A program made the translations under genes and the position numbers. DNA of 64,000 bases from Vibrio tapetis subsp. tapetis. GTDB lineage: Bacteria > Pseudomonadota > Gammaproteobacteria > Enterobacterales > Vibrionaceae. The notes under the pieces were generated by a model that saw only the letters and a list, made by a program, of their open reading frames with translations, was not told where the DNA came from and searched no databases. Every line of letters starts with the position of its first letter. Within the stretch, counting starts at the first letter, position 1. This document shows, one piece after another, positions 1 through 7,714 of the stretch. Location of the stretch: contig NZ_LT960612.1 of NCBI RefSeq assembly GCF_900233005.1, positions 744,001 through 808,000 on the forward strand. The letters run 5' to 3'.

Positions 1-579
1 CGCAATGGCGTCTCCCGTCGTTGAGCAGATTTCGATAGCGGTTTTGATGGCACCCATACAGCCATTGGTGATCACCAAATCTTGAGCACCGAAGTGAAAA
101 TCGTATTGAGAGAAATGCCGTACCAATGTATCTCTCAGCAGTGGCTCACCTTGAGGGGTAGGGTATTCATTAAAGCGATTGTGCATGCGTTTGTTTGCGC
201 GACGAAAGCACTGCTCCATGGCTTTCATTAATTCTGGGTCGGGTTGAATGCGAGAAACCCCTAAAGGGCCTGAACGGGTTTGATTCGATCCAAACAATTG
301 ATGAACAGTATGCTGGCGAGGCTCAGACAGTTGGCTTTCGAATGACACCAAAGTAGGTTGCTGGTGGGCGTTTAACTTATTTGAGACAAAGTACCCAGAT
401 TGCGGCTTAGCGATTATCCAGCCTAACGACTCTAAGTGCTGATAGCAATTTAAGGTGGTCGACATGCTAACGGAGTGCAGTTTTGAAAACTTCCTTAATG
501 ATGGCATCTTGGTGGCCGCCATCATATTTCCTAATTGGATCTCATTGATGTACTTCTCAGCCAAATCCATATACCGCAT
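1..579 (-). CDS. MocR-type GntR/aminotransferase regulator, 3' end outside window
   Basis: The first 193 codons of a gene that continues past the left edge. The start is the ATG at 579, preceded by AAGGAG seven bases upstream. Residues 1-70 look like a GntR winged helix (KMPSLRKFSKLHSVSMSTT, then a GWIIAKPQSGYFV wing). The rest resembles a fold-type I aminotransferase (NEYPTPQGEPLLRDTL, then DLVITNGCMGAI). MocR proteins of this layout are PLP-dependent regulators, often of transport or amino-acid genes. The active-site lysine lies outside the window, so PLP binding cannot be checked. It diverges from the EamA exporter and may control it. Confidence 0.85.
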   Translation of the reverse strand, partial: MRYMDLAEKYINEIQLGNMMAATKMPSLRKFSKLHSVSMSTTLNCYQHLESLGWIIAKPQSGYFVSNKLNAHQQPTLVSFESQLSEPRQHTVHQLFGSNQTRSGPLGVSRIQPDPELMKAMEQCFRRANKRMHNRFNEYPTPQGEPLLRDTLVRHFSQYDFHFGAQDLVITNGCMGAIKTAIEICSTTGDAIA

Positions 580-701
580 ACGCTTCTCCTTACTCCGACC
601 TTTTAAACTGTACCCTTTTTTTATTCTAAAATTGTATCTGCACTCATTGCGGAATACTACTCATAATTTAGCCAGTTTTAGAATGATGAAAGGAGAGAGC
701 A

Positions 702-1604
702 ATGAGTAACAAGGATTTAGCATTAGGGTTGTTCGTCATGTTTATATGGGGGATTAACTTTGCGGTGATCAAGCTTGGTGTCAGTGAAGTTAACCCTTTA
801 GTGGTTACGGCGATGCGCTTTACCTTAGCAGCCATTCCATTGGTCTTCTTTGTGAAGAAACCGGATGTACCTTGGCGATATCTGATCAGTTATGGCGTGG
901 TCTTTGGCCTTGGTGTATGGGGCATGGCATCGTGGTCTGTCACAGAAGGCCTCACCGTTGGCATGGCGGCGGTTTTACTACAAGTGAACGTACTTTTCGG
1001 CCTGACCATTGGCGCACTGGTGTTTAAGGAATCAATAACGCCCGTTAAATTAGCCGGTTTCGTATTGGCGTTGATGGGGCTGGTTACCGCAGTGATAGCA
1101 ACGAATGGAACCGCGACACTTTCTGGTGTGATGCTTATTCTGACGGCCGCATTGTCTTGGAGTGTGGTGAGTACGATAGTGAAAAAATCGGGCACGACTC
1201 AAGTCTTTGCATTTAGCTTGTGGGGCATGTTGTTTGCCCCTGTGCCTTTACTCGGTTTGGCGGTATTTCTTCATGGCCCAGCAGTGCTCACGGACTCGAT
1301 AGAAGCATGGAATTGGCAAGTATCGTTTTCGGTGATATTTCAAGCCTACCCAACCACACTGTTTGGCTATTGGGTATGGAATAAATTACTTGTGAAATAC
1401 CCAATGAGCACAGCCACCCCTCTTACTTTATTGGTGCCGGTGTTTGGTTTAATTGGTGGCTACGTCGTGTTTGAAGAAACCATGAGCCTGATGCAAACGC
1501 TGGCGTCATTGCTGATTCTAGCCGGGATTTTAGTCATCGTGTTTGCACCGAAGCTGACGGCATTAAGAGACAAAAAGCAGGGGGTAGCCAGCTCCATGAG
1601 CTAA
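702..1604 (+). CDS. EamA/DMT-family inner-membrane exporter
   Basis: A 300-residue protein with about ten hydrophobic segments in two EamA repeats, the usual length for this drug/metabolite superfamily. The start MSNKDLALGLFVMFIWGINFAVIKLG closely resembles the N-terminus of E. coli EamA, an exporter of cysteine and O-acetylserine pathway metabolites. The second repeat holds the family-typical LTLLVPVFGLIGGYVVFEE. AAAGGAGAG lies just upstream of the ATG. It is divergent from the MocR-type gene, a frequent pairing of transporter and PLP-dependent regulator. The actual substrate cannot be read from sequence. Confidence 0.85.
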   Translation: MSNKDLALGLFVMFIWGINFAVIKLGVSEVNPLVVTAMRFTLAAIPLVFFVKKPDVPWRYLISYGVVFGLGVWGMASWSVTEGLTVGMAAVLLQVNVLFGLTIGALVFKESITPVKLAGFVLALMGLVTAVIATNGTATLSGVMLILTAALSWSVVSTIVKKSGTTQVFAFSLWGMLFAPVPLLGLAVFLHGPAVLTDSIEAWNWQVSFSVIFQAYPTTLFGYWVWNKLLVKYPMSTATPLTLLVPVFGLIGGYVVFEETMSLMQTLASLLILAGILVIVFAPKLTALRDKKQGVASSMS

Positions 1605-1613
1605 CGATGAGTA

Positions 1614-1740
1614 ATCGATCAATTTGTCAGTTTCATAGACGAGAGAAGTGCCGCGCAGTTACAAAAGCTTGTGCAGCAAGCCCGGTGGTTGTTCCCTAGA
1701 ATGGCAGAAGTTATTTTAGGGAACGGCCATTTTTAGGGAA
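1614..1740 (+). other. Possible coding remnant and TAGGGAA inverted/direct repeats before the toxin-like gene
   Basis: The interval between the exporter and the toxin-like gene contains an open stretch (about 1614-1736) reading VIDQFVSFIDERSAAQL and onward to a stop in ...ILGNGHF. It has no good start and no family I recognise. An inverted repeat GTTCCCTA (1691-1698) / TAGGGAAC (1717-1724) is followed by a third TAGGGAA at 1734-1740, just before the GTG at 1747. It could be an operator or a recombination scar. Confidence 0.3.
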
Positions 1741-1746
1741 AAGACA

Positions 1747-2595
1747 GTGCAAAATTCTAGATTTCAATGTTTGAGTCAAAGGAAAAAATCCCAGCGCGAC
1801 GCTTGCTTAAAAAGCGCGGATGTACAAGAAGTTGATATGTACGTATTGGAAGCGAAAGGATTCTCTGCACTATGGGTCGCAACCCAGAAAAAGCAAGGGT
1901 TGAGTGAGTCACAAATTGATGCCAAGGCAGTGGTATTAGGGCTTACAGGTTTCATCGCCTCTAATGGCAGTGCAATGCATGATTTCAAAGATTTCTATTT
2001 ATTAGCCGAAGACTTGAAAAAAGGCGGTTCGATTTTAAGTAAATATGAGGTCGTTCAAAATGGCAGTAAAAGTTACATCAAATTTAAAGGCAACCATAAA
2101 CTGAGAAGCCTAGTAAAAGGCACTCGTTATTTGTCGAATAATGCGCAGGTCATTGCATTAGGCATAGGTAAAGCAGGAATGAGAGCTTCAGCTAAAGGAG
2201 GGGTTATAATTACGGCTATTTTTTCGGTGGTTTTTAGAACTTTGGAGTCCGCGTTAACTCAAAATTATTCGGTAACAAATTGGGTAGTCAATGTTAGCTC
2301 CGATATAGTTAAGGCTGCAATAGCTGGTGCAATTGGGTATATGGCTGGAACCTTTGCTAGTCTTACCGGCGTTATTCTAATCCCTATTTTTGTGGGGATT
2401 ATCGTTGCTGTCTGGGTTGCAAATAAGTTAGATACGTACGAAGGGCGATATTTAATAAAAGAAAAAGTCATGGAGAGAATTAACCATGTAATCGAGAGGT
2501 CCGTTATTAATGATGTTGATACGATGAATTATCGAATCAATATTTCTAAATCAATGCAAAGTATGAAAAAAAATCCTGTCGGGATGTCTTTTTGA
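1747..2595 (+). CDS. Putative membrane-disrupting toxin, Tme-like C-terminal domain
   Basis: A 282-residue product from a GTG start with AGGGA about nine bases upstream; an in-frame ATG at 1837 is an alternative. Residues 31-145 are soluble and basic. Residues 150-170 and 184-226 form a hydrophobic hairpin rich in Gly and Ala (IVKAAIAGAIGYMAG, then IPIFVGIIVAVWVANKLD), followed by an amphipathic charged tail. This layout resembles the C-terminal part of Vibrio Tme-type T6SS effectors, which permeabilise membranes; that is my recollection of the family, not a search result. No MIX, PAAR or other delivery domain is visible. The stop overlaps the next gene by one base (TGATG), and that gene is the first of three paralogous membrane proteins, as expected for toxin and immunity. 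The DNA is more AT-rich than its flanks. It could also be an unrelated membrane protein. Confidence 0.55.
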   Translation: MQNSRFQCLSQRKKSQRDACLKSADVQEVDMYVLEAKGFSALWVATQKKQGLSESQIDAKAVVLGLTGFIASNGSAMHDFKDFYLLAEDLKKGGSILSKYEVVQNGSKSYIKFKGNHKLRSLVKGTRYLSNNAQVIALGIGKAGMRASAKGGVIITAIFSVVFRTLESALTQNYSVTNWVVNVSSDIVKAAIAGAIGYMAGTFASLTGVILIPIFVGIIVAVWVANKLDTYEGRYLIKEKVMERINHVIERSVINDVDTMNYRINISKSMQSMKKNPVGMSF

Positions 2596-3137
2596 TGGGG
2601 AAAATACATACTAGGGTATCTATAGCGTGTGCTATTCTTTTCTCTATTTCGGGGATGATCTCGTCTATATTCCGATTACATGAATATTATAATTCTGAAA
2701 GTTTAAGAATTCAGATAGAATTAGGGTATTCAATAATATATGTAGATCCTACGTACGTGATTGAGTATGTGGCGTTTTTTATATGTGTTCCATTTTATTG
2801 GTATTTCTTCAAATTCTATTTTCATGGGAAAGAAAGTGCTAATCGGGCATTGAAGTTTGTAATATTAGGACTTTCAATTTGTCTAATTCTTATTTTGCCA
2901 GTACAGATTTTTGAGTACAAACGGCAAATGAGTATTGCTAGTGATCACGGCTTTGTTGACTGTCCTCCGTTTACGCTGCTTTCTAGCACTTACATCGTTG
3001 AGGCCATGGTTAAAGATCCGAAATACTGTACAGATGACGAAATTACTAGTATCGCTATGTATGGTTATTTCCGGGAACTGCCCATCGTGAATGCGTATGT
3101 GGATGAGGTGCATGGGAAAAAATCTGTGGTTAACTAA
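2595..3137 (+). CDS. Small three-TM membrane protein, candidate immunity protein, copy 1
   Basis: The ATG at 2595 overlaps the stop of the upstream toxin-like gene by one base, implying translational coupling. The 180-residue product has three predicted membrane segments (about 8-25, 55-73, 85-103). A short loop carries SIIYVDPTYVIEY, and the C-terminal half is hydrophilic with two conserved cysteines (VDCPPF and KYCTDDE) that would lie in the periplasm and could form a disulfide. The C-terminal 80 residues are nearly identical to those of two downstream paralogs, while the N-terminal part differs. It loosely resembles DUF1240-type small membrane proteins. The immunity role is inferred from context only. 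Confidence 0.6.
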   Translation: MGKIHTRVSIACAILFSISGMISSIFRLHEYYNSESLRIQIELGYSIIYVDPTYVIEYVAFFICVPFYWYFFKFYFHGKESANRALKFVILGLSICLILILPVQIFEYKRQMSIASDHGFVDCPPFTLLSSTYIVEAMVKDPKYCTDDEITSIAMYGYFRELPIVNAYVDEVHGKKSVVN

Positions 3138-3200
3138 GTTGATTATCGGTTATGTGAATAGGCTCCTCTATTGAGCTTATTCAAAGGGAAATTCTGAATT

Positions 3201-3524
3201 TTGATTGATGTCATTGTATTTGTCGCTCTTACTGGCTTCTATTTATTCTCAGATGGAAGCGAAACGTCTGCAAAAGAAGCGGGCATGGCTATTGGTGTTT
3301 ATGGTGTATATCTAATCATTTATCGGTTAGTTGGTCCATTTCCAGAAGTAACATCAATGCATATGGGGCAACTGTACGGCTTCTTACCCATGTTATCGTT
3401 CGGAGCGATACTGTTTCCTCACTTTAATACGAAATCGCCTGAGGTTATAACGAGAGCGATTGGTTGGATAGGGTTGATTACCGTATTCATAATCATGAGT
3501 AGTTTTAAGCTGTTTTTATGGTAG
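3201..3524 (+). CDS. Small hydrophobic protein of unknown function inside the immunity array
   Basis: A 107-residue product starting at a TTG, with AAAGGGAA about twelve bases upstream. It has three or four hydrophobic segments (about 3-15, 28-44, 60-75, 87-105) and ends in FKLFLW. I do not recognise the family. It is unrelated in sequence to the paralogs on either side and interrupts their array, so it may be an inserted passenger or a further immunity-like gene. The TTG start weakens the call. Confidence 0.45.
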   Translation: MIDVIVFVALTGFYLFSDGSETSAKEAGMAIGVYGVYLIIYRLVGPFPEVTSMHMGQLYGFLPMLSFGAILFPHFNTKSPEVITRAIGWIGLITVFIIMSSFKLFLW

Positions 3525-3579
3525 TGGGGACAGGGCTATACATCAATTGGTTAATAGTTTATTCGGAGCCTGTTTTTAG

Positions 3580-4113
3580 ATGAAAAAGTACATATCACTA
3601 GCGTTGGTTATAATCATATCTTTTGCAGTGTGCTGGTTTTTTATTATCGAATTAATTGATTATTACGAAACTAAAAATTTAATCAGACAAATAGATAATG
3701 ATTACGCGATAGTTTATATTGATCCAACTTACCTGATCATTTATGCCACCTTTTTATTTATTCCTCCTTACGTTTGGTTTGTATTTAAACTTCATATTTT
3801 CGGAAAGGATAGCTTAGGTATTTCAGTCAAGCTCGTAGCAGCTTCGACATTGATTGCATTAGCTTTAGCTGTTCCAGGTCAAATCTTCGAACACCAAAGA
3901 CAAAAGAGTATCGCTCGTGATCATGGTTTTGTAGATTGCCCTCCGTTCACGTTGCTTTCTAGTACTCACATCGTTGAAGCCATGGTGAAAGATCCGCAAT
4001 ATTGTACTGATGACGAAATCACCAGTATCGCTATGTACGGTTATTTTCGGGAGTTGCCTGCGGTGAATGCGTATGTAGATGAAGTGTTCGGTAAGGAAGT
4101 GCTAAGTGATTAA
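3580..4113 (+). CDS. Small three-TM membrane protein, candidate immunity protein, copy 2
   Basis: A 177-residue paralog of the gene at 2595. It has the same layout: TM1 at about 4-24, the motif YAIVYIDPTYLI, TM2 near 50-68, the short cytoplasmic stretch HIFGKDSLG, TM3 near 83-100, then the shared tail beginning GQIFEHQRQKSIARDHGFVD and including CPPF and QYCTDDE. The tail is almost identical to that of copy 3, whereas the membrane region is not. Its stop overlaps the start of copy 3 by eight bases, so the two are probably co-translated. Immunity or accessory function is inferred from position. Confidence 0.6.
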   Translation: MKKYISLALVIIISFAVCWFFIIELIDYYETKNLIRQIDNDYAIVYIDPTYLIIYATFLFIPPYVWFVFKLHIFGKDSLGISVKLVAASTLIALALAVPGQIFEHQRQKSIARDHGFVDCPPFTLLSSTHIVEAMVKDPQYCTDDEITSIAMYGYFRELPAVNAYVDEVFGKEVLSD

Positions 4114-4651
4114 AAAAGTCATGCATGTTCTACACGTCTTATTGGTTATGATTATATGCGTTGGTTTGAGCTATTTTGCTGCTTTTAGGCTTAATGAATA
4201 CCTTACGTTGGAGACGATGCAAATCCAATTGGCCGCCAATTATCAGATAGTTTATGTTGATCCAACCTATATGATAGGAATATGCGGCCTAATTACGATG
4301 CCATTTTTGCTTTTGTTTATTATTTGGACTCACATACTTGGCAAAGATGGCTCTGGTCGTATGGGGAAGCTTTTAGCTATTTTATTGGCTATTGGTTTAA
4401 TTTTTGCCATTCCCGGCCAAATCTTCGAACATCAAAGGCAAAAGAGCATCGCTCGCGATCATGGCTTTGTAGACTGCCCTCCGTTCACTCTGTTATCAAG
4501 CACTCATATCGTAGAAGCGATGGTTAAAGACCCGAAGTACTGCACAGATGACGAAATTACTAGTATCGCTATGTATGGTTACTTCCGGGAGTTACCCGTA
4601 GTGAAGGCATATGTGGATGAAGTATTTGGGAATAACAGTGATAGCATCTAA
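4106..4651 (+). CDS. Small three-TM membrane protein, candidate immunity protein, copy 3
   Basis: A 181-residue paralog. The GTG start at 4106 has AAGGAAG seven bases upstream and overlaps the previous gene by eight bases; an ATG at 4121 is a less likely start. Topology matches the other two copies: TM1 (about 5-28), YQIVYVDPTYMI, TM2, HILGKDGSG, TM3, then a tail with VDCPPF and KYCTDDEITSIAMYGYFREL. It is the last gene of the unit and is followed by a good hairpin terminator. Expansion of a single family behind one toxin-like gene resembles other effector loci with multiplied immunity genes. Confidence 0.6.
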   Translation: MIKKVMHVLHVLLVMIICVGLSYFAAFRLNEYLTLETMQIQLAANYQIVYVDPTYMIGICGLITMPFLLLFIIWTHILGKDGSGRMGKLLAILLAIGLIFAIPGQIFEHQRQKSIARDHGFVDCPPFTLLSSTHIVEAMVKDPKYCTDDEITSIAMYGYFRELPVVKAYVDEVFGNNSDSI

Positions 4652-4663
4652 GCCCTTGAACAT

Positions 4664-4704
4664 AAGCCTTTGCAGCAAAAATATCGCTGCAGAGGCTTAG
4701 TTTT
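4664..4704 (+). terminator. Rho-independent terminator of the toxin/immunity-like unit
   Basis: AAGCCTTTGCAGC (4664-4676) pairs with GCTGCAGAGGCTT (4686-4698) with one G-U pair and a nine-base A/T loop, followed by AGTTTT. It lies between the array and the convergent gene that ends at 4755. Confidence 0.75.
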
Positions 4705-4754
4705 CAAGTAATAGCCAACTAGAGATAAGTTGACCTAACGCTAATTACGCGATG

Positions 4755-6668
4755 TTAAGCCGCCAATTCGGTCTCTGGTCGCGGTGGCAGCACCAACAGA
4801 CCTTTGAGTTTTCTTTTCAGCCTTTTTCCTCGTGATTGCGATTTTTTCGCCTGTTTATCTGCTTTGTTTTGCGATTGCAATGCTTGTGCACCGTGAACGA
4901 TACCTAGCTCTGCGTTGGTCATTTCATCTTCGTCGTAAAGGTATTCGTCATCGGCAACGCCTACCGAGGTGAGATACTGCTGAATGCCCGCATCATCAGG
5001 TTTGTTGATGGCATCGTGCAGTATGGTTCCTCCTGCAGCCATGCTGGTGTGAGCATCCGCTGGCAGGCGCCAAAGCATTTCTGCCAACGCGTTGTAGTCG
5101 CATTTGATCTGGTTAAGATAAGTAACCAATTTTTCATCGCAACGAGTCAGCACCACGTTATTGATTTTGAAGTCCATTTTAGCGTTGGTGCGGTCTTGAT
5201 ACGCTTGAGTGGTAAAGTGGTGTGCTAGGTGATCCCATAAAATGACCTTAAACAACATCGGATTGACCGTTGTGTTGAAGTCGACGTCTGCCCCAATCCC
5301 GGCTGTTGCGCCTGCGGCCATGCGGAATTTAATGTCACCAGAACGGCGAACAATGGATTCCACAGTGCCATTAACGCCAACACCCGCAGATACCGCGCCA
5401 CTGACTTGAGCCGAAACCGCATTAATGCCACGAGCCATAAACGTTACAGTACTAGAGCCTTTGGCTTTAGCACCAATAAAGGCACTTCCGCTAATTGAGC
5501 CTACAAAAACTTCATCGGCTCCCATTATGTTACTGGTATTGATTCCGCCTTTTACTTGCCCTTTAACCTCGGCACCAACAAATAGCTCCGCCTCATTTTT
5601 CATCGACATTATCTGTCCGATGGTAAGCTGGTGGGTGACGGTGACTTTTAGCCCTGCTTCAATGGCAAGGAAAGCATCAATGCCGATATCCACGCCCGGA
5701 ATCAGTTGGATGGGTACAAAGCCATTTCTGTTTTCAAGTTCAGGGTCGGTGAAGTTGGTTTGCTTTAGTCTGGCATTGACCCCTGGCATTGAGACATTGC
5801 CGATCTCGGCTTTACCTGGTGTGCCTTTCTTGTACGTTGCCCCACCACCCGTTCCCAAATTAATGTGTGCTTTGTCTTGGTAAGCAACCTTAGCACCGAT
5901 GCTCATTGAAGCTTCAAGCTCATTTCGCATGGCGCCGAAGTCCCAGGTCTTTTCAAATTTTATCTTTGCTTCGGCAAACAATTCTCCACTGACATCGAGA
6001 ACGGCAGAGCCATCTTTGATGCTCCCCTTTGCTTCGGCCGTCGAAGACTTGCCTTTACCACGGCTCATTTGTAGCAGCTGTTGTTTTCTGTAGTAATCGT
6101 TGAGGATCAGCCAAATGTTCTCGTCAAAGTGTTCATGAGTGTCGTACGCTTTTTTTAGTGATTCGATTTGCCCGTCTAAGATTTGTGCTTGCAGTCGACC
6201 GAGTTCACCGCTATTAGCAATGCCACCTTGAAGGTGTTGTAACAAGGTTCTTTTTTGCTCTAAAAAACTAGAAAAGGTTCGATTGATGTGTTTAGAGCGT
6301 ATCGCTTCATTAGGGGTTTTGCTTGGATGCACAATTTTCACGACACTCGCAAAATTGCGACTGACTTGACCTACCAGAACGACCCACAATGGCTCGTCCG
6401 TGATGTCGGCGACACCATAGCCGTAGCTTTTACTTGATTTTTGGTAGTGCTTATAGCGCATCGCCTCAAGTTCCGAGTAAATCGTATCGATGCCTTTTTG
6501 AATATAGGGAATTGCTCGGCTGGCCTGTTTTTTACCAAATGCACTTTGGAGTTTGTTAAGCCAGTTACCAATGTTGGTACTGCATACAGAGGGTGGGAGA
6601 AAATCGCCATTAGATTTTTGGATCATCGAATGGTCAAAGGCCAAACAGTCGCTGTTGGGTGCTGTCAT
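4755..6668 (-). CDS. 637-residue protein of unknown function, Gly/Ala-rich beta-like middle
   Basis: The start is the ATG at 6668 behind GGAAAG. No signal peptide or TM helix is evident. Residues 1-200 are mostly helical and charged (WLNKLQSAFGKKQASRAIPY). About 205-470 form a long stretch of alternating small and hydrophobic residues with repeats such as SGELFAEAKIKFE, MSIGAKVAY, VGAEVKGQV, GSAFIGAKAKGSS and VSAGVGVNGTVES, suggesting an extended beta structure. The last 40 residues are very basic (KKSQSRGKRLKRKLKG). Similar AFxGAxA patterns occur in some VasX-like T6SS-associated proteins, but I cannot assign a family. It converges on the toxin/immunity-like array, so a link with contact-dependent antagonism is possible but unproven. 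Confidence 0.6.
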   Translation of the reverse strand: MTAPNSDCLAFDHSMIQKSNGDFLPPSVCSTNIGNWLNKLQSAFGKKQASRAIPYIQKGIDTIYSELEAMRYKHYQKSSKSYGYGVADITDEPLWVVLVGQVSRNFASVVKIVHPSKTPNEAIRSKHINRTFSSFLEQKRTLLQHLQGGIANSGELGRLQAQILDGQIESLKKAYDTHEHFDENIWLILNDYYRKQQLLQMSRGKGKSSTAEAKGSIKDGSAVLDVSGELFAEAKIKFEKTWDFGAMRNELEASMSIGAKVAYQDKAHINLGTGGGATYKKGTPGKAEIGNVSMPGVNARLKQTNFTDPELENRNGFVPIQLIPGVDIGIDAFLAIEAGLKVTVTHQLTIGQIMSMKNEAELFVGAEVKGQVKGGINTSNIMGADEVFVGSISGSAFIGAKAKGSSTVTFMARGINAVSAQVSGAVSAGVGVNGTVESIVRRSGDIKFRMAAGATAGIGADVDFNTTVNPMLFKVILWDHLAHHFTTQAYQDRTNAKMDFKINNVVLTRCDEKLVTYLNQIKCDYNALAEMLWRLPADAHTSMAAGGTILHDAINKPDDAGIQQYLTSVGVADDEYLYDEDEMTNAELGIVHGAQALQSQNKADKQAKKSQSRGKRLKRKLKGLLVLPPRPETELAA

Positions 6669-6997
6669 TTTCTTTCCTTATACAATGGCTAAGTAGATGC
6701 TTAGTTATCGCCAAGCTTGCTTATCATCTTTAATGTGCCAATCGCGAGTTTAACTCTAAACTTGTGCCAGAATAGGCAATAAATGATGTAGACAATAACC
6801 GTGTTGAAGTATTTATGTAGAGTAAAGCTTGAAGACAACATTCTATAATTCAGATGTACGTTATTGAGAGTAAAGGACGAAAAGTGGCTTTGTCTGTCGG
6901 TGTTTTGTTTAAGTTTGTCGTTAATTGTCGTATGGATAAGCGGCTGATTGCACTAGAGGGGGGGAGGTTACCGCCTCTAGTACAAGTGATAAGTGTT
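6669..6997. other. Gene-free interval with a hairpin after the hutB remnant
   Basis: No convincing gene is seen here. ACTAGAGG (6952-6959) and CCTCTAGT (6974-6981) form a perfect eight-base stem immediately downstream (minus strand) of the hutB remnant, probably its old terminator, although no clear T-run follows. The rest presumably holds the promoter of the 637-residue protein. Confidence 0.4.
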
Positions 6998-7500
6998 TTA
7001 GTCAGGGCAAAACTGCTTGTTGAGTTGTGTTGCAACCTTGATGCTGTCTAACCCAAGGCCACCAAGTAAGGCGCCACTTGGAACGACCAACATATAGGCC
7101 TTTCTGCCTGCAGGCGTCGATCGTAAAATGGGCAGTTTATCTAAAATCATCTGTTTATCTTGGTACATATCCCATGCTCGCTGGCTAATTAGAATATAGT
7201 CAGGCTGCACCTCTACCATTGATTCCATACTCGTCGATTTATAACCTGAAAAATAAGACTGAGCCGGATTATGCCCCCCAGCTAAAGTGATGATGCTGTC
7301 TATGGCCGTCTTCGCGCCGCCAACACGTGTTATGCCTGATTTATTTAGCATAAAGAAAATGGCATTGGGTTTAGTTTTACACTGTTTTGTCTTGAGCGAG
7401 GCTAAGTCGGCATTCACCTTTTTTTTAGTGTTTTTGCTTCATTAGTCGCGCCTACTATCTTGGCTAAAGTATCAATTCTTGACAGCAAATGCAGAAGCGT
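6998..7500 (-). pseudogene. hutB: hutB-like heme-binding protein remnant, 5'-truncated and frameshifted
   Basis: The open part (6998-7417) encodes the C-terminal half of a HutB/HmuT-type periplasmic heme-binding protein: MLNKSGITRVGGAKTAID, YFSGYKSTSMESMVEVQPDYIL, ILRSTPAGRKAYMLVVPSGA, LGGLGLDSI. Upstream in another frame is TLLHLLSRIDTLAKIVGATNEAKTLKK, which also aligns with HutB (TLENLTERIDTLAR). The two join at a run of eight A (minus strand), where one extra A would restore the frame. Before this, a TAA at 7501-7503 and unrelated sequence follow. The signal peptide and the first half of the protein are missing, and no hut permease, ATPase, exbB or tonB gene is next to it. Confidence 0.8.
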
Positions 7501-7714
7501 TTAAAGGACAGGCGCGTTAACCTATTTATGTGAAACTCATCGCGATGCATAAGGTGACGTTAAGCACATTGTCCGTTATTGAAATTGCGCAAAGAGGCTC
7601 TAAATAATGAACCTCCTAATCTAATATGGTGTGTCTGGGGCAAAAATTTAACAGAAAATATGCGAGAATGGGTCGTATAATAGGTTGATATATACGAATA
7701 AAAGGGAATAAAAA

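Noticed and set aside
455..709. Open frame on the plus strand ahead of the EamA gene
   Set aside because: Lies opposite the MocR-type coding region and its promoter, has biased composition and no family resemblance.
5425..5883. 152-codon plus-strand frame opposite the 637-residue protein
   Set aside because: An antisense shadow rich in Pro/Ala/Ser caused by the repetitive sense strand.
6854..7051. Plus-strand 65-codon frame after the 637-residue gene
   Set aside because: Crosses the hairpin and the hutB remnant, without ribosome site or family.
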